Assembly (NCBI RefSeq): GCF_004331685.1
Contig: NZ_SJSM01000008.1
Location: 146,323 to 210,322, forward strand
Length of the DNA: 64,000 nt
Direction of reading: 5' to 3'
DNA from: Pedobacter hiemivivus
GTDB lineage: Bacteria > Bacteroidota > Bacteroidia > Sphingobacteriales > Sphingobacteriaceae
This document shows, piece by piece, positions 51,939 through 60,426 of this stretch; position 1 is the first letter of the stretch; every line of letters starts with the position of its first letter. A program made the position numbers and the translations under genes. A model generated the notes under the pieces. That model ran no database searches and had not been told where the DNA came from. It saw only the letters and a program-made list of their open reading frames with translations.

Positions 51939-53830
51939 TGATCTTAACGAACATGAATAAGCTCAATAAAAAAATCGTCATATTAATTACATCCGCAGCC
52001 CTGATTACTTCCGGGGGATGTAAAAAAAGCTTTCTGGATTCAGACCAGCTTTCTCAATACTCTCCTGAAACGTCTTTAAATAATGTCGCGGCTTTAAAAG
52101 GGGCGCTAAATGCACTGGGTGCAAATGTGCGGCAGGAATTTTTCGGAGATGCTGCCCCAATGCTTACCGAATCTATTTTTTCTGATGTCGCTGTCGAAGG
52201 TACAACCGATAAAAGTACGCCTGCACAGGATCTGGTCTCGAGGATAACACCTGATGCGAATTTGAACAGCGATGATTTTAACAAGGTTGGTTGGTACTGG
52301 GAACAGGAATTTCGCGGAGTAAGGTTTGCCAACACCATCATTTCAAACATAGATAGGCCGACCTATGCAAGCACAGCTGAGAAGAATGCAATTCTGGGTG
52401 CTGCCTATTTTTATCGTGCCTATCATTATTATAGATTGGTTCATCAGTTTGGTGACGTGCCCCTTAATTTAAAGGATATTGATGCTCCAAAAGATGATTA
52501 CTTCTCTACCAAACGAGAGGTAATTCTTACAAAGATGAAATCGGATCTTGAATTTGCGCAGGCATCAGTTTCTGATAATGTAAACAAAGGTGAGGTTACA
52601 AAGGGTGCAATAGGTCATTTGCTCACTAAAGTTAACCTTGCTCTTGGTAAATTTGATGATGCCATTGCTTCGGCAACCAGTGTGATTAGCGGCCCTTATG
52701 CTTTAATGACTTCTCGTTTTGGTAGTACAGCTGCCGACGCGACGAAAAATGTAATCTGGGATCTGCATAGGATGGACAATAAAGCCCTTCCTACCAATAG
52801 GGAAGCTTTATTTCTTGTGATAGATAGGGAGACTTTACAGGGCTTTACGGCCAATGGTTCGCAATTAATGCGGAATACTGTTCCTGCATGGCATTTTGCT
52901 AACGTAAAAACCCCATCTGGCGCAACTGCGTTAACGGATGCCGTAAATGCAGAATTTCCTTTAACCAGAATGTATGGACGTGGAATTGGACGTTACAGAG
53001 GAACACCTTACAGTACTAAATACATTTGGACGGATAATACTGACTACAGGCATGCTAAAGGAATGTGGATGGATATGACCGATCTGGTTTATAATAATCC
53101 CGCACTAAAAAATTCAAATAATGCTGCAGACAAGGCGCTATATGGCAAACCCTTGTTGCAATTTGACAATACCAATGTTGCTGCACGATTCCAGAACGGT
53201 GCTTTAGATACGATCCGTCACTGGTTTGGTTGGCCGCATTATAAAGTGTTTATCAACTCTACAAATGCATTGGCTATTGATCCTTATTGGTCGCCGCCAC
53301 GTGGTACCAATACTGATTGGTATGTATTCAGATTAGCTGAAACCTTTCTTTTAAGAGCCGAAGCTTACTATTGGAGAGGAGATCTGGGACTGGCTATGCA
53401 GGACATCAATGCAGTGCGGATTCGTGCCAATGCAACACCGCTTACTGATCCGAGCAAAGTCACTATAGGAACAATTCTGGATGAGCGTGCGCGGGAGTTG
53501 TATTGGGAAGAACCTCGTAAAACTGAACTGACGCGAATTGCTTATATTTTTGCGCAAACGGGAAAAACGGCCTATAATGGTAAATCATATAATCTCGCTT
53601 CTTTTTCAGATAACAATTTCTTCTATGACCGCATTATAGAGAAAAATGATTTTTACAAAAATGAAGTGTCTACGCTGCAGGGCGTAAAGTACAGGATTGC
53701 TCCTTATCACGTGTTGTGGCCAGTGCCAGCAAGTTCTCAACGATTTAACGTAAATGGACGAATCAATCAGAATAAAGGTTACAGTGGTTATGAAAATAAC
53801 GTTCCGGCACTGGATAAAATTCCTGATTAA
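51938..53830 (+). CDS. RagB/SusD-family glycan-binding lipoprotein (PUL3)
   Basis: 630 aa from the ATG at 51938, which overlaps the susC stop (taATG), implying translational coupling; a second ATG at 51953 gives a tidier signal peptide. Lipobox LITSGGC (Cys28). SusD motifs: SFLDSDQLSQYSPETSLNNV, AAYFYRAYHYYRLVHQFGDV, FRLAETFLLRAEAYYWRGDL, AMQDINAVRIRANATPLTDP and LDERARELYWEEPRKTELTR. It delivers the glycan to SusC3 on the cell surface. The stop codon is followed directly by the ATG of the GH2 gene (TAA ATG). Confidence 0.93.
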   Translation: MILTNMNKLNKKIVILITSAALITSGGCKKSFLDSDQLSQYSPETSLNNVAALKGALNALGANVRQEFFGDAAPMLTESIFSDVAVEGTTDKSTPAQDLVSRITPDANLNSDDFNKVGWYWEQEFRGVRFANTIISNIDRPTYASTAEKNAILGAAYFYRAYHYYRLVHQFGDVPLNLKDIDAPKDDYFSTKREVILTKMKSDLEFAQASVSDNVNKGEVTKGAIGHLLTKVNLALGKFDDAIASATSVISGPYALMTSRFGSTAADATKNVIWDLHRMDNKALPTNREALFLVIDRETLQGFTANGSQLMRNTVPAWHFANVKTPSGATALTDAVNAEFPLTRMYGRGIGRYRGTPYSTKYIWTDNTDYRHAKGMWMDMTDLVYNNPALKNSNNAADKALYGKPLLQFDNTNVAARFQNGALDTIRHWFGWPHYKVFINSTNALAIDPYWSPPRGTNTDWYVFRLAETFLLRAEAYYWRGDLGLAMQDINAVRIRANATPLTDPSKVTIGTILDERARELYWEEPRKTELTRIAYIFAQTGKTAYNGKSYNLASFSDNNFFYDRIIEKNDFYKNEVSTLQGVKYRIAPYHVLWPVPASSQRFNVNGRINQNKGYSGYENNVPALDKIPD

Positions 53831-56542
53831 ATGAAGAAATACAATTTGTTTACAGGCAGGTTGGTTAAACACATTCTGGCAATATATGGCCAGAATGTGT
53901 TTATACTTTTTACCTTATTGATATGTCCCTTTTTTTTGCAAGGCCAACCAATCTTCAGCGGTAGACAAATGATTGGCTTTAACGACCAGTGGTCTTTTAG
54001 TAAGGATAACCAAAGCTGGGAAAGTGTTACCATACCTCATACCTGGAATGCAAAGGATGTCATGGATGATACGCCCGGTTATTACCGTGAAACAAGCTGG
54101 TACAAACGAATTTTAAAGGGAAACCCGGCTTTGATAGGGAAATCGCTTTTTCTTTGTTTTGATGGCCTGAATCAGGAAGCCGAAGTGTATGTTAATGGTA
54201 AATTGGCTGGTACACATGCTGGTGGTTATACGAGATTTATAGTTCCGGTGACGGCATTGGTAAATCATAAGGCCAATTTTAAAAACGAAGTGCTGGTTAA
54301 GGTAACCAATCGTTTTAATGAAGATATTGCACCATTGACTGCCGATTTTACTTTTTTCGGTGGGATTTATAGAAAAGTTAACTTATTGGTCACAGAGCCA
54401 GTCCATTTTTACAATGGAGACTATGGTGCTGATGGTGTTTATATCCAGACGCCTACGGTATCTGCCGAGCAAGCCAGTGTAAGGATAAATAGTTCATTGG
54501 AGAACTCCGGTACTACAGCGAGCGCATTTCAGCTGAAAACGACAGTTTATAATCAGCAGGGGAAAGCGGTCTCAACTCATACCTTAAATGTAAATTTAAA
54601 ACCGGGGGAGAAAAGAGTAGTCACACAAGACCTGCCTGTCATAAAGAAACCAGAATTATGGTCAACCAAAAATCCAGTGCTGCATAGGGCAGTTAGCCGA
54701 ATTATTGATGCTAAAAGTTCATCTGTTTTAGATCAGGTTGCCAATTCTATAGGGTTTCGATGGTATAAGTTTGATGCAAAGAAAGGCTTCTTTTTAAATG
54801 GCGAACCACTAAAATTAATGGGCTCAAGCCGTCACCAGGATTATGAAGGTTTAGGAAATGCAGTTCCTGATGAATTGCAAATAAGGGATGTAACTCTTCT
54901 GAAAGCAATGGGGGGTAATTTCTTAAGAGTAGCCCATTATCCACAAGATCCTGTGATCCTCGAAGCCTGTGATCGTTTAGGGATTCTCGCTTCGGTAGAA
55001 ATTCCGATTGTAAATGCAATTACAGAAAGCGAAGGTTTTACCGAAAACTGTAAGCACATGCAAATTGAAATGATCCGTCAAAATTTTAATCATCCCAGTG
55101 TGATCATCTGGGCTTATATGAATGAAGTACTATTGCGGCCTAAATTTGAGACTGACAAGCCCCGACAGGAACAATATTTTAACAATGTGCGAGCGCTGGC
55201 TCAGCAATTGGAGAACCTGACACGCAGAGAAGATCCTTCAAGATACACAATGATGGCGCTTCATGGTGATTTTGATCGGTATCATAAAGTAGGGTTAACT
55301 AAAATTCCAATGATTATTGGTTGGAACTTGTATCAGGGCTGGTATGGCGGAGAGCTGAAAGGATTCGGGCAATTTTTAGATAAGCACCATCGGGAATTAC
55401 CGGATGTGCCTTTACTGATTACCGAATTTGGCGCCGACGCAGATCCAAGGATCAGGTCTTTTTCGCCACTGCGCTTTGATAAAAGTGTGGAATATGCGAT
55501 CAGCTTCAGTCAGGTCTATTTAAATGATATTTTAAGCAGACCTTTTGTAAGTGGCGCAATGGTATGGAATCTGGCCGACTTTAGCTCAGAAACTAGAGCC
55601 GAAACAATGCCACACATTAACAATAAGGGACTGCTAACGCTCGGGCGAAAAGAAAAAGATACTTACTATCTGTATCAAGCTTACCTAATGGATCAGCCAT
55701 TTATCAAAATCGCATCCCGAAATTGGAAGGAAAGAACCGGAATAGCTGACTCGGCTAGTCTGTTTTGCACACAGCCTGTTCAGGTGGCTACCAATCTGGA
55801 TGTGGTCGAGCTATTCCTGAATGGGAAAAGTCTTGGATTGCAATCGAGTAAAAACCGTATCTGCGAATGGCAGGTTCCATTTACCGCCGGCCTTAATCAG
55901 CTTCGGGCCGTAGATCCGCAAAAACCAATGCTTAGCGATCAGACATCAATTGATTTTACGCTCTTACCCTATCTTTTTTCTGATGCAAGGGACTTTACAA
56001 CCATGCATATTTTACTGGGGGCAAACCGTTATTTTATGGATGGGGAGCAGCAGGTATTGTGGATTCCTGATCAGCCATATCGAAAAGGATCTTTTGGTCA
56101 TATCGGTGGAGCGGCCTTTAAAGGCGGAAATAGCCGTATTTCTTATGGCTCTGACAAAAATATCCTGAATACGGATCTTGATCCTATTTATCAAACACAA
56201 CAGGTGGACCTGAAGGCTTATAGAATGGATGTACCAGATGGGGAATATGAGCTGAGCTTGTATTTTGCTGAACTAGTTGGAGGGACACCCAAAGAAATGT
56301 TGGTTTATAATTTGGACAATCAAATTGTGAAAGAAATAGGGGGACAGCGAATATTTACCCTTAATCTGAATGGAAAGAAATTTCTGGATAACTTCAATAT
56401 TGCTGAAGAATATGGATACGCAACTGCAGTTAAGAAGACAATTAGAATTGATGTTGCTAATGGACAGGGACTGCTTCTGGATTTTATTCCAGTAAAGGGG
56501 GCGCCGGTTTTAAATGCCATTTCAGTTAGAAAGCTGAATTGA
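53831..56542 (+). CDS. GH2 glycoside hydrolase with C-terminal malectin domain (PUL3)
   Basis: 903 aa starting immediately after the SusD3 stop. A long N-terminal region (1-22) precedes a hydrophobic signal core (23-37, ending LQGQ). Domains: jelly roll (about 45-190), Ig-like (195-305), TIM barrel (308-600) with acid E432 (WAYMNEV) and nucleophile E532 (LLITEFGADAD), linker beta domains, and malectin-like domain (about 720-900; GAAFKGGNSRISYGSDKNIL, GEYELSLYFAELVGGTPKEM). The group covers beta-galactosidases and beta-glucuronidases; motif NNKG (about residues 597-600) is present but occurs in both. With PL38 and GH88 next door a beta-glucuronidase or beta-galactosidase role is plausible. A 14-bp inverted repeat lies within codons 13-24. 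Confidence 0.85.
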   Translation: MKKYNLFTGRLVKHILAIYGQNVFILFTLLICPFFLQGQPIFSGRQMIGFNDQWSFSKDNQSWESVTIPHTWNAKDVMDDTPGYYRETSWYKRILKGNPALIGKSLFLCFDGLNQEAEVYVNGKLAGTHAGGYTRFIVPVTALVNHKANFKNEVLVKVTNRFNEDIAPLTADFTFFGGIYRKVNLLVTEPVHFYNGDYGADGVYIQTPTVSAEQASVRINSSLENSGTTASAFQLKTTVYNQQGKAVSTHTLNVNLKPGEKRVVTQDLPVIKKPELWSTKNPVLHRAVSRIIDAKSSSVLDQVANSIGFRWYKFDAKKGFFLNGEPLKLMGSSRHQDYEGLGNAVPDELQIRDVTLLKAMGGNFLRVAHYPQDPVILEACDRLGILASVEIPIVNAITESEGFTENCKHMQIEMIRQNFNHPSVIIWAYMNEVLLRPKFETDKPRQEQYFNNVRALAQQLENLTRREDPSRYTMMALHGDFDRYHKVGLTKIPMIIGWNLYQGWYGGELKGFGQFLDKHHRELPDVPLLITEFGADADPRIRSFSPLRFDKSVEYAISFSQVYLNDILSRPFVSGAMVWNLADFSSETRAETMPHINNKGLLTLGRKEKDTYYLYQAYLMDQPFIKIASRNWKERTGIADSASLFCTQPVQVATNLDVVELFLNGKSLGLQSSKNRICEWQVPFTAGLNQLRAVDPQKPMLSDQTSIDFTLLPYLFSDARDFTTMHILLGANRYFMDGEQQVLWIPDQPYRKGSFGHIGGAAFKGGNSRISYGSDKNILNTDLDPIYQTQQVDLKAYRMDVPDGEYELSLYFAELVGGTPKEMLVYNLDNQIVKEIGGQRIFTLNLNGKKFLDNFNIAEEYGYATAVKKTIRIDVANGQGLLLDFIPVKGAPVLNAISVRKLN
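53867..53902. repeat. Perfect 14-bp inverted repeat in the 5' coding end of the GH2 gene
   Basis: aaacacattctggc (53867-53880) and gccagaatgtgttt (53889-53902) are exact reverse complements around aatatatg, followed by T-rich ttatacttttta. In RNA this is a strong hairpin located 36 nt after the GH2 ATG and just after susD. Confidence 0.8.
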
Positions 56543-57741
56543 TATTAATATTTGATATGAAGAAATTTAAAAAAATACATACCGGAGGATTACTTTTGCT
56601 ACTTCTTACTGTGTCGACTGCTTTTACAACTTCGCCACCTGTAGACTTAAAAAAGGAGGTTACAGCCTTACTGAGAAAACAGGTGTTAAAAGAAGCGCAA
56701 TGGGCTTTGGAACAGCAGCCGATTACAGTGACATCGGATTCATCCATTAGAAGTTCAGGTGGTAGACATGATTTTTTTTCTGAAGCTGATTACTTCTGGC
56801 CCGATCCAAACAATCCGGAAGGCCCTTATATTGAACGTGATGGTTTAACTAACCCCGATAATTTTGTAGCACATAGAAAGTCAATGATCCGTTTCAACAA
56901 TATTATTGGAGCATTGGCTTCTGCTTATCAATTAACAGGTGAAGAGAAATATGTAAAACATGCATTGTTGCATTTGAAAGCCTGGTTCATCGATCCTCAG
57001 ACATTGATGAACCCTAACCTATTGTATGCCCAAGCCGTAAAAGGGAAACACAAAGGCCGCAATTATGGAATAATTGACACCATTCACTTAATGGAAGTTG
57101 CCCAAGGTATATTGCTGTTAGAAAAATCAAAGGCATTTAAAAAAGAGACTGCAAAGGAAATTAAAAAATGGTTCTCCGAATACACGGAGTGGTTAAATAC
57201 CAGTAAGCCTGGACTACAAGAAAAAGCAATCAAAAACAATCATTCTACCTGTTGGGCTATGCAGGTGGCTTCTTTTGCAAAACTATGCGGGGACAACGAA
57301 ATGTTGGATGCCATGCGGTTAAGGTACAAGACGGTATTGCTGCCAACACAGATGGCTGCCAATGGCAGTTTTCCTTTAGAGCTATCGAGAACCAAACCTT
57401 ATGGTTATTCCATTTTTAATTTAGACGCGATGGTTATGCTGTGTCAGATCCTCTCCACACCGGAAGATAACCTATGGACGTATAAAGCGGAAGAAGGGCA
57501 GTCTATAAAGACAGGCATAGCTTATTTGTTCCCCTTTGTAAAGCATAAAAATGAATGGCCCTTTAAGCAAGATGTAATGTATTGGAACAACTGGCCCGTG
57601 GCACAACCTTTCTTGTTGTTTGGTGCCAATGTTTTTAAACAAAATAGCTGGTATTTAACATGGAAAAGTCTGGATCACGATCCTAAGGTGGAAGAGGTAA
57701 TCAGAAATTTACCAATTCGTCATCCCCTGATATGGCTGTGA
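56539..57741 (+). CDS. PL38-like polysaccharide lyase (alginate_lyase fold), PUL3
   Basis: 400 aa. The ATG at 56539 overlaps the GH2 stop by 4 bp; a second ATG at 56557 (MKKFKKIHTGGLLLLLL) is equally good for the signal peptide. The (alpha/alpha)-toroid 'alginate_lyase' family is indicated by EADYFWPDPNNPEGPYIERD near residue 77, HRKSMIRFNNIIGALASAYQ, LLHLKAWFIDPQTLMNPNLL, KGRNYGIIDTIHL and the catalytic-type IKNNHSTCWAMQVASFA. Known members cleave uronate polysaccharides by beta-elimination, including alginate and glucuronan. A GH88 gene follows at once, which handles unsaturated glucuronyl ends, so a glucuronate polymer is favoured over alginate. Periplasmic or surface location. Confidence 0.8.
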   Translation: MILIFDMKKFKKIHTGGLLLLLLTVSTAFTTSPPVDLKKEVTALLRKQVLKEAQWALEQQPITVTSDSSIRSSGGRHDFFSEADYFWPDPNNPEGPYIERDGLTNPDNFVAHRKSMIRFNNIIGALASAYQLTGEEKYVKHALLHLKAWFIDPQTLMNPNLLYAQAVKGKHKGRNYGIIDTIHLMEVAQGILLLEKSKAFKKETAKEIKKWFSEYTEWLNTSKPGLQEKAIKNNHSTCWAMQVASFAKLCGDNEMLDAMRLRYKTVLLPTQMAANGSFPLELSRTKPYGYSIFNLDAMVMLCQILSTPEDNLWTYKAEEGQSIKTGIAYLFPFVKHKNEWPFKQDVMYWNNWPVAQPFLLFGANVFKQNSWYLTWKSLDHDPKVEEVIRNLPIRHPLIWL

Positions 57742-57782
57742 CCTGACCAATTTAAACGCAACACACACAACACACAAATGAT

Positions 57783-58958
57783 ATGAAAACAAAACTGATA
57801 TTGAGCCTGTATATGGCCTTGGGGATTTGTACAGTAAAGGCGCAGACAGTAAACGTTTCAAAAGCCTTTGCTGATGCAGCAAAACAAACTGAAGTTTTAT
57901 TGAAGGAAGTGAGAAATGATACCGCTGCTTTAAGAAAAAATCAGGTGTCACCCAGAACAGTTGAAAAAGGTAAACTGGTGATGGTGAAATCGAGCGATTG
58001 GACCAGTGGTTTTTTTGCCGGCGAACTTTGGTATCTCTATGAATATACCAAGGATCCTAAATGGATGGACTTGGCAAAGCTGTATACTGAGAAAATAAAA
58101 AAGGAACAGTTTAATATAGGTACCCATGATCTGGGTTTTATGATGTATTGTAGCTTTGGTAATGGCTATCGATTAACAGGTGATACCGCCTACCGGTCGG
58201 TCATCATTCAATCTGCCAAATCGCTGAGTAAAAGATTCAATCCGGTGGCGGGAGTCATTAAATCATGGGACCACCAAAAGGCCAAGTGGAAATACCCGGT
58301 AATTATTGACAACATGATGAACCTGGAGTTGCTGTTTGAAGCGACTAAGTTAACAGGTGATTCAACTTTCTATAAAATTGCGGTAAGTCATGCCGATCAA
58401 ACCCTTCGCAATCATTTCAGACCTGATTACAGCTCATGGCATGTGCTAGATTATGATACCTCAACAGGCAAGGTAACTCAAAAGTTAACCGCCCAGGGTT
58501 ATAGTAATGAATCCGCATGGGCAAGGGGACAAGCCTGGGCTTTGTACGGTTTTATCATGTGTTATAGGGAAACGCATAATGAAACTTACCTGAATCAAGC
58601 AAAAGGCATTGCGAAATTTATATTGAACAACAAAACTACACCAGCAGATGGCATTCCTTATTGGGATGATCACGATCCAAAGATTCCCAACACTTCAAAG
58701 GATGCTTCGGCAGCGGCTATTACAGCAGCAGCGCTTTATGAGCTAGATGCCTATGTGCCAAATGGAGGTTATAAAAAATCCGCTGATCATCTGCTATACA
58801 GCTTAAACAAATTTTATACAAGTAAGGTCGGTAGCAATAAGGGCTTTATCCTGGAGCACAGCACCGGGCATAGGCCAGCAAACTCAGAAATTGATGTGCC
58901 GATTAACTACGCAGATTATTATTATCTGGAATCCTTACTAAGATTGAAAAACAAATAA
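57783..58958 (+). CDS. GH88 unsaturated glucuronyl hydrolase
   Basis: 391 aa with a signal peptide (cleavage near VKAQT, residue 21). An (alpha/alpha)6 barrel with SSDWTSGFFAGELWYLYEYT, the D116 motif GTHDLGFMMYCSFGNGYRLT, the catalytic D176 motif PVIIDNMMNLELLFEAT and ESAWARGQAWALYGFIMCYR. These match the two conserved Asp of the family, which hydrates the double bond of unsaturated glucuronyl residues left by polysaccharide lyases. The preceding lyase gene supplies exactly that product. It sits 41 bp after the lyase and 10 bp before the first GH30 gene. Full length, no missing residue. Confidence 0.92.
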   Translation: MKTKLILSLYMALGICTVKAQTVNVSKAFADAAKQTEVLLKEVRNDTAALRKNQVSPRTVEKGKLVMVKSSDWTSGFFAGELWYLYEYTKDPKWMDLAKLYTEKIKKEQFNIGTHDLGFMMYCSFGNGYRLTGDTAYRSVIIQSAKSLSKRFNPVAGVIKSWDHQKAKWKYPVIIDNMMNLELLFEATKLTGDSTFYKIAVSHADQTLRNHFRPDYSSWHVLDYDTSTGKVTQKLTAQGYSNESAWARGQAWALYGFIMCYRETHNETYLNQAKGIAKFILNNKTTPADGIPYWDDHDPKIPNTSKDASAAAITAAALYELDAYVPNGGYKKSADHLLYSLNKFYTSKVGSNKGFILEHSTGHRPANSEIDVPINYADYYYLESLLRLKNK

Positions 58959-58968
58959 AACCCAATCC

Positions 58969-60420
58969 ATGAACATCATACAATGCTTGTCGAAGCTTAA
59001 ACCAATTGGTCTTTTGCCAATCCTGCTGTCGACTATAGGGACAATGCCAATTTACGCCCAGACTTCGGTTATTTATACAACTGCCGATCACACAGATTTA
59101 AGACTCACGGCCTCTGGATCACTTACTTTTAAAGAGCTGAAACAGCCCCTGGAAACTCAGATCTGCGTGTTTGTAGATCCGCAAACCAAATTCCAATCCG
59201 TTACAGGGATCGGTGGAACCATCACCGATGCAGCGGCCGAAACCTATGCAACTTTATCTAACGATGTTCAAAAAGAGTTTTTAAAAGCTTATTATGATAG
59301 AGACAATGGGATAGGCTATACCTTGGCCAGAACAACAATCCACAGCAGTGACTTCTCAAGTGGAAGCTATACTTATGTAAAGGAGAATGACGCAGCTCTT
59401 CAGTCCTTTAATTTGGAGCACGATCAGAAATACAGGATCCCACTCCTTAAGCAATGTATTGTCGCTGCGGGCGGAAAGCTTCCACTTTTTGTAAGTCCAT
59501 GGAGCCCGCCTGCATTCATGAAAAGTAACCATGATATGTTGCGTGGTGGTAAACTATTACCGGCGTTTAGATCAGCTTGGGCCAATTATTTTGTCAAATT
59601 TATTAAAGGCTACGAAAAGGAGGGGATTCCGGTATGGGGCTTAACCGTTCAGAATGAGCCGATGGCTACACAGAAATGGGAGTCTTGTATTTTTACAGCC
59701 GAAGAAGAGCGGGATTTTATCAAGGAATATTTAGGGCCAATTCTCCATAAAAATGGCCTGGCTGATAAAAAACTGATTGCCTGGGATCATAATAGGGATC
59801 AGATTTACCAAAGGGCAAGCGTTATCCTTAAAGATCCAGAAGCATCAAAATACGTGTGGGGTATAGGATACCATTGGTATGAAACCTGGACCGGAAGTGA
59901 CATGCTTTTTAACAATGTGAAACTGGTTCATGAAGCATTTCCAGATAAGCAGTTGTTACTTACTGAAGGCTGTGTAGAAAAGTTTAACCTGGATAGCATT
60001 TCCAGGTGGGACCTTGGAGAACGCTATGGGTACTCCATGATCAACGATTTTAACAGCGGAGTGACTGCATGGACAGACTGGAATATGTTGCTGGATGATA
60101 AAGGTGGTCCCAATCATGTAGGTAATTTTTGCTTTGCCCCAGTTCATGCGGATACGAAGACCGGCAAATTGATCTATACCAATTCTTACTACTACTTGGG
60201 GCACTTTTCGAAATTCGTAAGGCCTGGTGCTCGTAGGGTGGCCAGTTCATCAAACAGAGATAAGTTGATCACTACGGCCTTTATGAATACAGATGGGAAA
60301 CTGGCTGTCATCGTGATGAATAAGAGCAACGATAAGATCCCATACTATTTATGGATGGATGGCAAAGCTGCCGAAACGACTAGTCTGCCGCATTCCATTT
60401 CCACATTTATTATTCAATAA
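58969..60420 (+). CDS. GH30 glycosidase (glucosylceramidase/beta-glucosidase-like)
   Basis: 483 aa with a signal peptide (cleavage near IYAQT, residue 31). A TIM barrel plus side beta-structure: FQSVTGIGGTITDAAAETYA, RTTIHSSDFSSGSYTYV, LFVSPWSPPAFMKSNHDMLR, acid/base E230 (WGLTVQNEPM), nucleophile E333 (LLLTEGCVE) and a C-terminal HFSKFVRPGARRV. The motif set is closest to GH30 subfamily 1 (beta-glucosidase/glucocerebrosidase-like) by eye. It probably removes beta-linked glucose from the PUL3 oligosaccharide. It is the first of two GH30 genes in tandem, 6 bp apart. They are not recent duplicates, since they differ widely outside motifs. Confidence 0.88.
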   Translation: MNIIQCLSKLKPIGLLPILLSTIGTMPIYAQTSVIYTTADHTDLRLTASGSLTFKELKQPLETQICVFVDPQTKFQSVTGIGGTITDAAAETYATLSNDVQKEFLKAYYDRDNGIGYTLARTTIHSSDFSSGSYTYVKENDAALQSFNLEHDQKYRIPLLKQCIVAAGGKLPLFVSPWSPPAFMKSNHDMLRGGKLLPAFRSAWANYFVKFIKGYEKEGIPVWGLTVQNEPMATQKWESCIFTAEEERDFIKEYLGPILHKNGLADKKLIAWDHNRDQIYQRASVILKDPEASKYVWGIGYHWYETWTGSDMLFNNVKLVHEAFPDKQLLLTEGCVEKFNLDSISRWDLGERYGYSMINDFNSGVTAWTDWNMLLDDKGGPNHVGNFCFAPVHADTKTGKLIYTNSYYYLGHFSKFVRPGARRVASSSNRDKLITTAFMNTDGKLAVIVMNKSNDKIPYYLWMDGKAAETTSLPHSISTFIIQ

Positions 60421-60426
60421 GCCAAG

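Noticed and set aside
53831..56542. Calling the PUL3 GH2 a beta-glucuronidase from its N-x-K-G motif
   Set aside because: The same NNKG/NDKG motif is common in Bacteroidota beta-galactosidases of GH2, so it does not settle the substrate; only the neighbours favour glucuronate.
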